A stretch of 64,000 nt of DNA from Limnephilus marmoratus. Its lineage: Eukaryota > Arthropoda > Insecta > Trichoptera > Limnephilidae. The notes under the pieces are model-generated. The model was not told where the DNA came from. It searched no databases and was given only the letters and a program-made list of their open reading frames with translations. The stretch covers positions 40,370,676 through 40,434,675 of the forward strand of contig OU862915.1 of assembly GCA_917880885.1 (NCBI GenBank). The letters run 5' to 3'. Of this stretch, positions 38,291 through 53,309 are shown in pieces. A program made the translations under genes and the position numbers. The number at the start of each line of letters is the position of its first letter. Positions within the stretch are counted from its first letter, which is position 1.

Positions 38291-39116
38291 TTGAGGTTAG
38301 ACATAACTTTTGCCTTATGGCTCCGAACCGTCTGAAATTTTGGATTTTTAGTAAGAATCGTGGCCTGGACACAGTTCTATCAAAATTTCGGCTAAAAATA
38401 GAATTTTTGCAAAAATTTTTCGATATACGGGCGCTTTGTTGCAATAATTTTGGTCGTTTATAACTTTGCCCCTATGGTTCCGAACCTTGTGAAAATTTTG
38501 ATTCTTACTATGAATCATGATCTGTACACGAACTAATGAATATATCAACAAAGATTTTTTTTTTTAAATCATCGTTCTAACACTTCGGTTCGCTCGTTTA
38601 AGCACTTGGGGTCGGACGTTTGAACACTCGGTGTAAGACATAACGTTTGCTTTATGGCTCCGAACCGTCTGAAATTTTGGATTCTTTTTAGGAATCGTGG
38701 CCTGGACACGTATCAATCAAAATTTCTTCTGAAAGTAGAATTTTTGCAGAAATTCATCGTTTTACGAGCGCTTGGTTACAATAACTTTGGTCGTTCATAA
38801 CTTTGGCCTTATGGTTCCGAACAGTGTGAATTATTGGATTCTTACTAACAATCATGGTCGTTACATGAATCCATCAAAAATCTACGAAGAATTTTTTTTA
38901 TTTTTTAATCATCGTTTTAACACTTGGGTTCGGTCGTTTAAGCACTTGGGATCGAGTAGCCTTATGGCTCCGAACAGTCTGAAATTTTGGAATCTTACTA
39001 AGAATCGTGGCCTTGACACGTAACAATAAAACAATTGGCTAAAAGCAGAATTTTTGCAAAAATTCATCGTTTTACGGGCGCTTTGTTACAATTATTTTGG
39101 TCGTTCATAACTTTGG

Positions 39117-39169
39117 CCAAAAATTTCACACTGTTCGGAACCATAGTTCCGAACAGTGTGAAATTTTGG
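39117..39169. repeat. Fold-back palindrome 5
   Basis: Same palindrome as at 21251; arms perfect apart from one extra A; spacer CATA. Confidence 0.9.
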
Positions 39170-40999
39170 ATTCTTACTTAAAATCATAGTCTTTACATGA
39201 ATCAATCAAAAAATCTACGAAGAATTTTTTTTTTGTAATCATCGTTTTAACACTTGGGTTCGGTCGATTAAGCACTTGGGGTCGGTTAGCCTTATGGCTC
39301 CGAACCTTCTGAAATTTTGGAATCTTACTAAGATTCGTGGCCTGGACACGTAACAATCAAAATATCGGCTAAAAGTAGAATTTTTGCAGAAATTCAACGT
39401 TTTACGAGCGCTTGGTTACAATAATTTTAATCGTTCATAACTTTGGCCCTATACTTCTGAACAGTGTGAAATTTTGGATTCTTACTAACAATCATGGTCT
39501 TTACATGAATCAATCAAAAAATGTACGAAGATTTTTTTTTTTTTTAATCATCGTTTTAACACTTTGGTTCGGTCGTTAAAGCACTTGGTGTCGGTTAGCC
39601 TTATGGCTCCAAACAGTCTGAAATTATGGAATCTTACTAAGAATCGTGGCCTGGACACGTAACAATAAAAAAATCGGCTAAAAGTAGAAATTTTGCACAA
39701 ATTCATCGTTTTACGGGCGCTTTGTAACAATAATTATGGTCGTTCATATCTTTGGCCCTATGGTTCCGAACCTTGTGAAATTTTTGATTCTATTAAGAAT
39801 CATGTTCTGTAGACGAATCAATCAAAATATCAACAAATATTTTTTTTTAAATCTTCGTTCTAACACTTGGGTTCGCTCGTTTAAGCACTTGGGGTCGGAC
39901 GTTTGAACACTTGGGGTAAGACATAACTTTTGCTTTATGGCTCCGAACCGTCTGAAATTTTGGATTCTTTTTGAGAATCGTGGCCTGGACACGTAACAAT
40001 CAAAATATCGGGTAAAAGTAGAATTTTTGCAAAAATCATTCGTTTTATGCGCGCTTTGTAACAATAATTATATTCGTTCATAACTTTGGCCCAATGGTTC
40101 CGAACAGTGTGAAATTTTGGATTCTTACTAAAAATCATAGTCTTTACATGAATCAATCAAAAATCTTCGAAGAATTTTTTTTTTGTAATCATCGTTTTAA
40201 CACTAGGGTTCGGTCGATTAAGCACTTGGGGTCGGTTCGCCTTATGGCTCCGAACAGTCTGAAATTTTGGAACCTTACTAAGAATCGTGGGTTGGACTCG
40301 TAACAATCAAAATATCGGCTAAAAGTAGAATTTTTGCTAAAATCATTCGTTTTACGAGCGCTTTGTAACAATAATTATGGTCGTTCATAAGTTTAGCCCT
40401 ATGGTTCCGAACCTTGTGAAATTTTTGATTCTATTAAGAATCATGTTCTGTAGACGAATCAATCAAAATATCAACAACGATTTTTTTTTTTAATCATCGT
40501 TTTAACACTTTTGTTTGCTCGCTTATGCACTTGGGGTCGGCCGTTTGAACACTTGAGGTAAGACATTACTTTTGCCTTATGGCTCCGAACCGTCTGAAAT
40601 TTTGGATTTTTTGTAAGAATCGTGGCCTGGACACGTATCAATCAAAATTTCGGCTAAAAATAGAATTTTTGCAAAAATTCATCGATACACGTGCGCTTTG
40701 TTACAATAATTTTGGTCGTTTATAACTTTGGCCCTATGGTTCCGAACCTTGTGTAAATTTTGATTCTTACTATGAATCATGTTCTGTACACGAATCAATC
40801 AAAATATCAACAAAGCTTTTTTTTTTTAAATCTTCGTTCTAACACTTGGGTTCGCTCGTTTCAGCTCTTGGGGTCGGCCGTTTGAACACTTGGGGTAAGA
40901 TATAACTTTTGCTTTATGGCTCCGAACCGTCTGAAATTTTGGATTCTTTTTGAGAATCGTGGCCTGGACACGAATCAATCAAAATTTTTTCTGAAAGTA

Positions 41000-42690
41000 G
41001 AATTTTTGCAGAAATTCATCGTTTTACGAGCGCTTGGTTACAATAACTTTGGTCGTTCATAACTTTGGCCCTATGGTTCCGAACAGTGTGAAATTTTGCA
41101 TTCTTACTAAAAATCATAGTCTTTACATGAATCAATCAAAAATCTACGAAGAATTTTTTTTTGTAATCATCGTTTTAACACTAGGGTTCGGTCGATTAAG
41201 CACTTGGGGTCGGTTCGCCTTATGGCTCCGAACAGTCTGAAATTTTGGAACCTTACTAAGAATCGTGGGTTGGACTCGTAACAATCAAAATTTCGGCCAA
41301 AAGTAGAATTTTCGCAAAAATCATTCGTTTTACGGGCGCTTTGTAACAATAATTATGGTCGTTCATAACTTTAGCCCTATGGTTCCGAACCTTGTGAAAT
41401 TTTTGATTCTATTAAGAATCATGTTCTGTAGACGAATCAATCAAAATATCAACAAAGATTTTTTTTTTAATCATCGTTTTAACACTTGGGTTTGCTCGCT
41501 TAAGCACTTGGGGTCGGCCGTTTGAACACTTGAGGTTAGACATAACTTTTGCCTAATGGCTCCGAACCGTCTGAAATTTTGGATTTTTAGTAAGAATCGT
41601 GGCCTGGACACGTATCAATCAAAATTTCGGCTAAAAATAGAATTTTTGCAAAAATTTATCGATATACGGGCGCTTTGTTGCAATAATTTTTGTCGTTTAT
41701 AACTTTGCCCCTATGGTTCCGAACCTTGTGAAAATTTTGATTCTTACTATGAATCATGATCTGTACACGAACTAATGAATATATCAACAAAGATTTTTTT
41801 TTTAAATCATCGTTCTAACACTTGGGTTCGCTCGTTTAAGCACTTGGGGTCGGACGTTTGAACACTCGGTGTAAGACATAACTTTTGCTTTATGGCTCCG
41901 AACCGTCTGAAATTTTGGATTCTTTTTAGGAATCGTGGCCTGGACACGTATCAATCAAAATTTCTTCTGAAAGTAGAATTTTTGCAGAAATTCATCGTTT
42001 TACGAGCGCTTGGTAACAATTACTTTGGTCGTTCATAACTTTGGGCCTATGGTTCCGAACAGTGCGAATTATTGGATTCTTACTAACAATTATGGTCTTA
42101 ACATGAATCCATAAAAAATCTACGAAGAATTTTTTTATTTTTTAATCATCGTTTAAACACTTGGGTTCGGTCGTTTAAGCACTTGGGATCGGGTAGCCTT
42201 ATGGCTCCGAACAGTCTGAAATTTTGGAATCTTACTAAGAATCGTGGCCTTGACACGTAACAATAAAAAAATCGGCTAAAAGTAGAATTTTCGCAAAAAT
42301 TCATCGTTTTGCGGGCGCTTTGTAACAATAATTATGGTCGTTCATAACTTTGGCCCTATGGTTCCGAACCTTGTGAAATTTTTGATTCTATTAAGAATCA
42401 TGATCTGTACACGAACTAATGAATATATCAAAAAATATTTTTTTTAAATCATCGTTTTAACACTTGGGTTCGCTCGTTTAAGCACTTGGGGTAAGACATA
42501 ACTTTTGCTTTATGGCTCCGAACCGTCTGAAATTTTGGATTCTTTTTGAGAATCGTGGTCTGGACACGTATCAATCAAATTTTTTTCTGAAAGTAGAATT
42601 TTTGCAGAAATTCATCGTTTTACGAGCGCTTGGTTACAATAACTTTGGTCGTTCATAACTTTGGCCCTATGGTTCCGAACAGTGTGAAAT
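41000..42690 (+). repeat. ~1.6-kb higher-order unit (copy 1; partner 46480-48168)
   Basis: Five dimers (about 1595 bp) repeated at a 5479-bp offset. Both copies contain the unit at about 42472 / 47950 in which the long B linker has only two 22-bp minirepeats (AGCACTTGGGGTAAGACA), consistent with loss of exactly one minirepeat, as well as TTGCGGGCGC and GTGCGAATTATTGG. Agreement ends at about 42690, where one copy reads GGATTCCTAC and the other GCATTCTTAC. Confidence 0.75.
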
Positions 42691-43711
42691 TTTGGATTCC
42701 TACTAAAAATCATGGTCTTTACCTTTATCAATCAAAAAATCTACGAAGAATTTCTTTTTTTTTTAATCATCGTTTTAAAACTTGGGTTCGGTTGTTTAAG
42801 CATTTGGGGTCGGTTAGCCTTATGGCTCCGAACAGTCTGAAATTTTGGAATCTTATTAAGAATCGTGGCCTGGACACGTATCAATCAAAATTTCTTCTGA
42901 AAGTAGAATTTTTGCAAAAATCAATCGTTTTACGGGCGCTTTGTAACAATAATTATATTCGTTCATAACTTTGGCCCTATGGTTCCGAACAGTGTGAAAT
43001 TTGGATTCTTACTAAAAATCATAGTCTTTACATGAATCAATCAAAAATCTACGAAGAATTTTTTTTTTGTAATCATCGTTTTAACACTAGGGTTCGGTCG
43101 ATTAAGCACTTGGGGTCGGTTATGGCTCCGAACAGTCTGAAATTTTGGAACCTTACTAAGAATCGTGGGTTGGACTCGTAACAATCAAAATATCAGCTAA
43201 AAGTAGAATTTTTGCTAAAATCATTCGTTTTACGGGCGCTTTGTAACAATAATTATGGTCGTTCATAACTTTGGCCCAATGGTTCCGAACCTTGTGAAAT
43301 TTTTGATTCTATTAAGAATCATGTTCTGTAGACGAATCAATCAAAATATCAACAAAGATTTTTTTTTAATCATCGTTTTAACACTTGGGTTTGCTCGCTT
43401 AAGCACTTGCGGTCGGCCGTTTGAACACTTGAGGTAAGACATAACTTTTGCCTTATGGCTCCGAACCGTCTGAAATTTTGGATTTTTAGTAAGAATCGTG
43501 GCCTGGACACGTATCAATCAAAATTTCGGCTAAAAAAAGAATTTTTGCAAAAATTCATCAATACACGCGCGCTTTGTTACAATAATTTTGGTCGTTTATA
43601 ACTTTGGCCCTATGTTTCCGAACATTGTGAAAATTTTGGATTCTTACTAACAATCATGATCTTTACCTTTATCAATCAAAAAGTCTACGAAGAATTTTTT
43701 TTTTTTGTAAT

Positions 43712-43847
43712 CATAGTTTTAACACTTGTTTTTGGTCGATTAAGCACTTGGGGTCGGTTAGCTTTATGGCTCCGAGCAGTCTGAAATTTTTCTAATCTTA
43801 CTAAAAATCGTAACCTGGACACGCAAAATCAAAATTTCGCCTAAAAG
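43712..43847 (+). repeat. Divergent marker monomer, copy 3
   Basis: Carries the same rare changes as the units at 17161 and 26560. Its flanks resemble those of the 17161 copy, including CACTTGCGGTCGGCC upstream (about 16860 and 43404). Confidence 0.8.
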
Positions 43848-46800
43848 TAGAATTTTTGCAAAAATTTATCGATATACGAGTGCTTTGTTGCAATAATTTT
43901 GGTCGTTTATAACTTTGGCCCTATGGTTCCGAACCTTGTGAAATTTTTGATTCTATTAAGAATCATGTTCTGTAGACAATTCAATCAAAATATCAACAAA
44001 GATTTTTTTTTAATCATCGTTTTAACCCTTGGGTTTGCTCGGTTTAGCACTTGGGGTCGGACGTTTGAACACTTAGGGTAAGACATAGCTTTTGCCTTAT
44101 GGCTCCGAACCGTCTGAAATTTTGGATTCTTTGTAAGAATCGTGGCCTGGACACGTATCAATCAAAATTTCGGCTAAAAGTAGAATTTTTGCAAAAATTT
44201 ATCGATATACGGGCGCTTTGTTGCAATAATTTTGGTCGTTTATAACTTTGGCCCTATGGTTCCGAACCTTGTGAAAATTTTTATTCTTACTATGAATCAT
44301 GATCTGTACACGAACTAATGTATATATCAACAAAGCTTTTTTTTTTAAAATCTTCGTTCTAACACTTGGGTTCGCTCGTTTCAGCTCTTGGGGTCGGCCG
44401 TTTGAACACTTAGGGTAAGACATAGCTTTTGCCTTATGGCTCCGAACAGTCTGAAATTTTGGAACCTTACTAAGAATCGTGGGTTGGACTCGTAACAATC
44501 AAAATATCGGCTAAAAGTAGAATTTTTGCTAAAATCATTCGTTTTACGGGCGCTTTGTAACAATAATTATGGTCGTTCATAACTTTGGCACTATGGTTCC
44601 GAACCTTGTGAAATTTTTGATTCTATTAAGAATCATGTTCTGTAGACGAATCAATCAAAATATCAACAAAGATTTTTTTTTTAATCATCGTTTTAACACT
44701 TGGGTTTGCTCGCTTAAGCACTTGGGGTCGGCCGTTTGAACACATGAGGTAAGACAAAACTTTTACCTTATGGCTCCGAACCGTCTGAAATTTTGGATTT
44801 TTAGTAAGAATCGTGGCCTGGACACGTATCAATCAAAATTTCGGCTAAAAATAGAATTTTTGCAAAAATTCATCGATACACGTGCGCTTTATTACAATAA
44901 TTTTGGTCGTTTATAACTTTGGCCCTATGGTTCCGAACCTTGTGAAAATTTTGATTCTTACTATGAATCATGTTCTGTACACGAATCAATAAAAATATCA
45001 ACAAAGCTTTTTTTTTTTAAATCTTCGTTCTAACACTTGGGTTCGCTCGTTTCAGCTCTTGGGGTCGGCCGTTTGAACACTTGGGGTAAGACATAACTTT
45101 TGCTTTATGGCTCCGAACCGTCTGAAATTTTGGATTCTTTTTGAGAATCGTGGTCTGGACACGTATCAATCAAATTTTTTTCTGAAAGTAGAATTTTTGC
45201 AGAAATTCATCGTTTTACGAGCGCTTGGTTACAATAACTTTGGTCGTTCATAACTTTGGCCCTATGGTTCCGAACAGTGTGAAATTTTGGATTCTTACTA
45301 ACAATCATGATCTTTACCTTTATCAATCAAAAAATCTACGATGAATTTCTTTTTTTTTTTAATCATCGTTTTAAAACTTGGGTTCGGTTGTTTAAGCACT
45401 TGGGGTCGGTGAGCCTTATGGCTCCGAACAGTCTGAAATTTTGGAATCTTATTAAGAATCGTGGCCTGGACACGTATCAATCAAAATTTCTTCTGAAAGT
45501 AGAATTTTTGCAAAAATCATTCGTTTTACGGGCGCCATGTAACAATAATTATATTCGTTCATAACTTTGGCCCTATGGTTCCGAACAGTGTGAAATTTTG
45601 GATTCTTACTAAAAATCATGGTCTTTACATGAATCAATCAAAAATCTACGAAGATTTTTTTTTTGTAATCATCGTTTTAACACTAGGGTTCGGTCGATTA
45701 AGCACTTGGGGTCGGTTCGCCTTATGGCTCCGAACAGTCTGAAATTTTGGAACCTTACTAAGAATCGTGGGTTGGACTCGTAACAATCAAAATATCGGCT
45801 AAAAGTAGAATTTTTGATAAAATCATTCGTTTTTCGGGCGCTTTGTAACAATAATTATGGTCATTCATAACTTTGGCCCAATGGTTCCGAACCTTGTGAA
45901 ATTTTTGATTCTATTAAGAATCATGTTCTGTAGACGAATCAATCAAAATATCAACAAAGATTTTTTTTTTAATCATCGTTTTAACACTTGGGTTTGCTCG
46001 CTTAAGCACTTGGGGTCGGCCGTTTGTACACTTGAGGTAAGACATAACTTTTGCCTTATGGCTCCGAACCGTCTGAAATTTTGGATTTTTAGTAAGAATC
46101 GTGGCCTGGACACGTATCAATCAAAATTTCGGCTACAAATAGAATTTTTGCAAAAATTCATCGATACACGCGCGCTTTGTTACAATAATTTTGGTCGTTT
46201 ATAACTTTGGCCCTATGGTTCCGAACCTTGTGAAAATTTTGATTCTTACTATGAATCATGTTCTGTACAAGAAACAATCAAAATATCAACGAAGCTTTTT
46301 TTTTTTAAATCTTCGTTCTAACACTTGGGTTCGCTCTTTTCAGCTCTTGGGGTCGGCCGTTTGAACACTTGGGGTAAGACATAACTTTTGCTTTATGGCT
46401 CCAAACCGTCTGAAATTTTAGATTCTTTTTGAGAATCGTGGTCTGGACACGTATCAATCAAAATTTTTTCTGAAAGTAGAATTTTTGCAGAAATTCATCG
46501 TTTTACGAGCGCTTGGTTACAATAACTTTGGTCGTTCATAACTTTGGCCCTATGGTTCCGAACAGTGTGAAATTTTGCATTCTTACTAAAAATCATAGTC
46601 TTTACATGAATCAATCAAAAATCTACGAAGAATTTTTTTTTGTAATCATCGTTTTAACACTAGGGTTCGGTCGATTAAGCACTTGGGGTCGGTTCGCCTT
46701 ATGGCTCCGAACAGTCTGAAATTTTGGAACCTTACTAATAATCGTGGGTTGGACTCGTAACAATCAAAATATCGGCCTAAAGTAGAATTTTCGCAAAAAT

Positions 46801-49800
46801 CATTCGTTTTACGGGCGCTTTGTAACAATAATTATGGTCGTTCATAACTTTAGCCCTATGGTTCCGAACCTTGTGAAATTTTTGATTCTATTAAGAATCA
46901 TGTTCTGTAGACGAATCAATCAAAATATCAACAAAGATTTTTTTTTAATCATCGTTTTAACACTTGGGTTTGCTCGCTTAAGCACTTGGGGTCGGCCGTT
47001 TGAACACTTGAGGTTAGACATAACTTTTGCCTTATGGCTCCGAACCGTCTGAAATTTTGGATTTTTAGTAAGAATCGTGGCCTGGACACGTATCAATCAA
47101 AATTTCGGCTAAAAATAGAATTTTTGCAAAAATTTATCGATATACGGAAGCTTTGTTGCAATAATTTTTGTCGTTTATAACTTTGCCCCTATGGTTCCGA
47201 ACCTTGTGAAAATTTTGATTCTTACTATGAATCATGATCTGTACACGAACTAATGAATATATCAACAAAGATTTTTTTTTTAAATCATCGTTCTAACACT
47301 TGGGTTCGCTCGTTTAAGCACTTGGGGTCGGACGTTTGAACACTCGGTGTAAGACATAACTTTTGCTTTATGGCTCCGAACCGTCTGAAATTTTGGATTC
47401 TTTTTAGGAATCGTGGCCTGGACACGTATCAATCAAAATTTCTTCTGAAAGTAGAATTTTTGCAGAAATTCATCGTTTTACGAGCGCTTGGTAACAATTA
47501 CTTTGGTCGTTCATAACTTTGGCCCTATGGTTCCGAACAGTGCGAATTATTGGATTCTTACTAACAATCATGGTCTTAACATGAATCCATAAAAAATCTA
47601 CGAAGAATTTTTTTATTTTTTAATCATCGTTTAAACACTTGGGTTCGGTCGTTTAAGCACTTGGGATCGGGTAGCCTTATGGCTCCGAACAGTCTGAAAT
47701 TTTGGAATCTTACTAAGAATCGTGGCCTTGACACGTAACAATAAAAAAATCGGCTAAAAGTAGAATTTTCGCAAAAATTCATCGTTTTGCGGGCGCTTTG
47801 TAACAATAATTATGGTCGTTCATAACTTTGGCCCTATGGTTCCGAACCTTGTGAAATTTTTGATTCTATTAAGAATCATGATCTGTACACGAACTAATGA
47901 ACATATCAAAAAATATTTTTTTTAAATCATCGTTTTAACACTTGGGTTCGCTCGTTTAAGCACTTGGGGTAAGACATAACTTTTGCTTTATGGCTCCGAA
48001 CCGTCTGAAATTTTGGATTCTTTTTGAGAATCGTGGTCTGGACACGTATCAATCAAAATTTTTTCTGAAAGTAGAATTTTTGCAGAAATTCATCGTTTTA
48101 CGAGCGCTTGGTTACAATAACTTTGGTCGTTCATAACTTTGGCCCTATGGTTCCGAACAGTGTGAAATTTTGCATTCTTACTAAAAATCATAGTCTTTAC
48201 ATGAATCAATCAAAAATCAACGAAGAATTTTTTTTTGTAATCATCGTTTTAACACTAGGGTTCGGTCGATTAAGCACTTGGGGTCGGTTCGCCTTATGGC
48301 TCCGAACAGTCTGAAATTTTGGAACCTTACTAAGAATCGTGGGTTGGACTCGTAACAATCAAAATATCGGCCAAAAGTAGAATTTTCGCAAAAATCATTC
48401 GTTTTACGGGCGCTTTGTAACAATAATTATGGTCGTTCATAACTTTAGCCCTATGGTTCCGAACCTTGTGAAATTTTTGATTCTATTAAGAATCATGTTC
48501 TGTAGACGAATCAATCAAAATATCAACAAAGATTTTTTTTTTAACCATCGTTTTAACACTTGGGTTTGCTCGCTTAAGCACTTGGGGTCGGCCGTTTGAA
48601 CACTTGAGGTAAGACATAACTTTTACCTTATGGCTCCGATCCGTCTGAAATTTTGGATTTTTAGTAAGAATCGTGGCCTGGACACGTATCAATCAAAATT
48701 TCGGCTAAAAATAGAATTTTTGCAAAAATTCATCGATACACGTGCGCTTTGTTACAATAATTTTGGTCGTTTATAACTTTGGCCCTATGGTTCCAAACCT
48801 TGTGAAAATTTTGATTCTTACTATGAATCATGTTCTGTACACGAATCAATAAAAATATCAACAAAACCTTTTTTTTTTAAAATCTTCGTTCTAACACTTG
48901 GATTTGCTCGTTTCAGCTCTTGGGGTCGGCCGTTTGAACACTTGGGGTAAGACATAACTTTTGCTTTATGGCTCCGAACCGTCTGAAATTTTGGATTCTT
49001 TTTGAGAATCGTGGTCTGGACACGTATCAATCAAAAGTTTTTCTGAAAGTAGAATTTTTGCAGAAATTCATCGTTTTACGAGCGCTTGGTTACAATAACT
49101 TTGGTCTTTCATAACTTTGGCCCTATGGTTCCGAACAGTGTGAATTTTTGGATTCTTACTAACAATTATGATCTTTACCTTTATCTAACAAAAAAATCTA
49201 CGATGAATTTCTTTTTTTTTTTATCATCGTTTTAAAACTTGGGTTCGGTTGTTTAAGCATTTGGGGTCGGTTAGCCTTATGGCTCCGAACAGTCTGAAAT
49301 TTTGGAATCTTATTAAGAATCGTGGCCTGGACACGTATCAATCAAAATTTCTTCTGAAAGTAGAATTTTTGCAAAAATCATTCGTTTTACGGGCGCCATG
49401 TAACAATAATTATATTCGTTCATAACTTTGGCCCTATGGTTCCGAAGAGTGTGAAATTTTGGATTCTTACTTAAAATCATAGTCCTTACATGAATCAATC
49501 AAAAATCTACGAAGAATTTTTTTTTTGTAATCATCGTTTTAACACTAGGGTTCGGTCGATTAAGCACTTGGGGTCGGTTCGCCTTATGGCTCCGAACAGT
49601 CTGAAATTTTGGAACCTTACTAAGAATCGTGGGTTGGACTCGTAAAAATCAAAATATCGGCCAAAAGTAGAATTTTCGCAAAAATCATTCGTTTTACGGG
49701 CGCTTTGTAACAATAATTATGGTCGTTCATAACTTTAGCCCTATGGTTCCGAACCTTGTGAAATTTTTGATTCTATTAAGAATCATGTTCTGTAGACGAA

Positions 49801-50717
49801 TCAATCAAAATATCAACAAAGATTTTTTTTTTAATCATCGTTTTAACACTTGGGTTTGCTCGCTTAAGCACTTGGGGTCGGCCGTTTGAACACTTGAGGT
49901 TAGACATAACTTTTGCCTTATGGCTCCGAACCGTCTGAAATTTTGGATTTTTAGTAAGAATCGTGGCCTGGACACATATCAATCAAAATTTCGGCTAAAA
50001 ATAGAATTTTTGCAAAAATTTATCGATATACGGGCGCTTTGTTGCAATAATTTTTGTCGTTTATAACTTTGCCCCTATGGTTCCGAACCTTGTGAAAATT
50101 TTGATTCTTACTATGAATCATGATCTGTACACGAACTAATGAATATATCAACAAAGATTTTTTTTTTAAATCATCGTCCTAACACTTGGGTTCGCTCGTT
50201 TAAGCACTTGGGGTCGGACGTTTGAACACTCGGTGTAAGACATAACGTTTGCTTTATGGCTCCGAACCGTCTGAAATTTTGGATTCTTTTTAGGAATCGT
50301 GGCCTGGACACGTATCAATCAAAATTTCTTCTGAAAGTAGAATTTTTGCAGAAATTCATCGTTTTACGAGCGCTTGGTTACAATAACTTTGGTCGTTCAT
50401 AACTTTGGCCCTATGGTTCCGAACAGGTCCAATTATTGGATTCTTACTAACAATCATGGTCTTTACATGAATCCATAAAAAATCTACGAAGAATTTTTTT
50501 ATTTTTTAATCATCGTTTTAACACTTGGGTTCGGTCGTTTAAGCACTTGGGATCGGGTAGCCTTATGGCTCCGAACAGTCTGAAATTTTGGAATCTTACT
50601 AAGAATCGTGGCCTTGACACGTAACAATAAAAAAATCGGCTAAAAGCAGAATTTTTGCAAAAATTCATCGTTTTACGGGCGCTTTGTTACAATTATTTTG
50701 GTCGTTCATAACTTTGG

Positions 50718-50770
50718 CCAAAAATTTCACACTGTTTGGAACCATAGTTCCGAACAGTGTGAAATTTTGG
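50718..50770. repeat. Fold-back palindrome 6
   Basis: Same palindrome with the TTTGG left-arm variant also seen at 29709, its partner in the 21-kb-spaced duplication. Confidence 0.88.
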
Positions 50771-53309
50771 ATTCTTACTAAAAATCATAGTCGTTACATG
50801 AATCAATCAAAAAATCTACGAAGAATTTTTTTTTTGTAATCATCGTTTTAACACTTGGGTTCGGTCGATTAAGCACTTGGGGTCGGTTAGCCTTATGGCT
50901 CCGAACCTTCTGAAATTTTGGAATCTTACTAAGATTCGTGGCCTGGACACGTAACAATCAAAATATCGGCTAAAAGTAGAATTTTTGCAGAAATTCATCG
51001 TTTTATGAGCGCTTGGTTACAATAATTTTAATCGTTCATAACTTTGACCCTATGCTTCCGAACAGTGTGAAATTTTGGATTCTTACTAACAATCATGGTC
51101 TTCACATGAATCAATCAAAAAATGAACGAAGATTTTTTTTTTTTTTAATCATCGTTTTAACACTTTGGTTCGGTCGTTAAAGCACTTGGTGTGGGTTAGC
51201 CTTATGGCTCCAAGCAGTCTGAAATTTTGGATTTTTAGTAAGAATCGTGGCCTGGACACGTAACAATAAAAAAATTGGCTAAAAGTAGAAATTTTGCAAA
51301 AATTCATCGTTTTACGGGCGCTTTGTAACAATAATTATGGTCGTTCATATCTTTGGCCCTATGGTTCCGAACCTTGTGAAATTTTTGATTCTATTAAGAA
51401 TCATGTTCTGTAGACGAATCAATCAAAATATCAACAAATATTTTTTTTTTAAATCTTCGTTCTATCACTTGGGTTCGCTCGTTTAAGCACTTGGGGTCGG
51501 ACGTTTGAACACTTGGGGTAAGACATAACTTTTGCTTTATGGCTCCGAACCGTCTGAAATTTTGGATTCTTTTTGAGAATCGTGGCCTGGACACGTAACA
51601 ATCAAAATATCGGGTAAAAGTAGAATTTTTGCAAAAATCATTCGTTTTATGCGCGCTTTGTAACAATAATTATATTCGTTCATAACTTTGGCCCTATGGT
51701 TCCGAACAGTGTGAAATTTTGGATTCTTACTAAAAATCATAGTCTTTACATGAATCAATCAAAAATCTTCGAAGAATTTTTTTTTTGTAATCATCGTTTT
51801 AACACTAGGGTTCGGTCGATTAAGCACTTGGGGTCGGTTCGCCTTATGGCTCCGAACAGTCTGAAATTTTGGAACCTTACTAAGAATCGTGGGTTGGACT
51901 CGTAACAATCAAAATATCGGCTAAAAGTAGAATTTTTGCTAAAATTATTCGTTTTACGAGCGCTTTGTAACAATAATTATGGTCGTTCATAACTTTAGCC
52001 CTATGGTTCCGAACCTTGTGAAATTTTTGATTCTATTAAGAATCATGTTCTGTAGACGAATCAATCAAAATATCAACAATTTTTTTTTTTTAATCATCGT
52101 TTTAACACTTGGGTTTGCTCGCTTAAGCACTTGGGGTCGGCCGTTTGAACTCTTGAGGTAAGACATTACTTTTGCCTTATGGCTCCGAACCGTCTGAAAT
52201 TTTGGATTTTTAGTAATAATCGTGGCCTGGACACGTATCAATCAAAATTTCGGCTAAAAATAGAATTTTTGCAAAAATTTATCGATATACGGGCGCTTTG
52301 TTGCAATAATTTTTGTCGTTTATAACTTTGACCCCAAATGTTCCGAATCTTGTGAAAATTATTAATTCTTACTATGAATCATGATCTGTACACGAACTAA
52401 TGAATATATCAACAAAGATTTTTTTTTTTTAAATCATCGTTCTAACACTTGGGTTTGCTCGTTTAAGCACTTGGGGTCGGAGGTTTGAACACTTAGGGTA
52501 AGACATAGCTTTTGCCTTATGGCTCCGAACAGTCTGAAATTTTGGAACCTTACTAAGAATCGTGGGTTGGACTCGTACCAATCAAAATATCGGCTAAAAG
52601 TAGAATTTTTGCTAAAATTATTCGTATTACGGGCGCTTTGTAACAATAATTATGGTCGTTCATAACTTTGGCCCTATGGTTCCGAACCTTGTGAAATTTT
52701 TGATTCTATTAAGAATCATGTTCTGTAGACGAATCAATCAAAGTATCAACAAAGATTTTTTTTTTTAACCATCGTTTTAACACTTGGGTTTGCTCGCTTA
52801 AGCACTTGGGGTCGGCCGTTTGAACACTTGAGGTAAGACATAACTTTTACCTTATGGCTCCGATCCGTCTGCAATTTTGGATTTTTAGTAAGAATCGTGG
52901 CCTGGACACGTATCAATCAAAATTTCGGCTAAAAATAGAATAATTTGCAAAAATTCATCGATACACGTGCGCTTTGTTACAATAATTTTGGTCGTTTATA
53001 ACTTTGGCCCTATGGTTCCAAACCTTGTGAAAATTTTGATTCTTACTATGAATCATGTTCTGTACACGAATCGATAAAAATATCAACAAAAGCTTTTTTT
53101 TTTAAATCTTCGTTCTAACACTTTGGTTCGCTCGTTTCAGCTCTTGGGGTCGGCCGTTTGAACACTTGGGGTAAGACATAACTTTTGCTTTATGGCTCCG
53201 AACCGTCTGAAATTTTGGATTCTTTTTGAGAATCGTGGTCTGGACACGTATCAATCAAAAGCTTTTCTGAAAGTAGAATTTTTGCAGAAATTCATCGTTT
53301 TACGAGCGC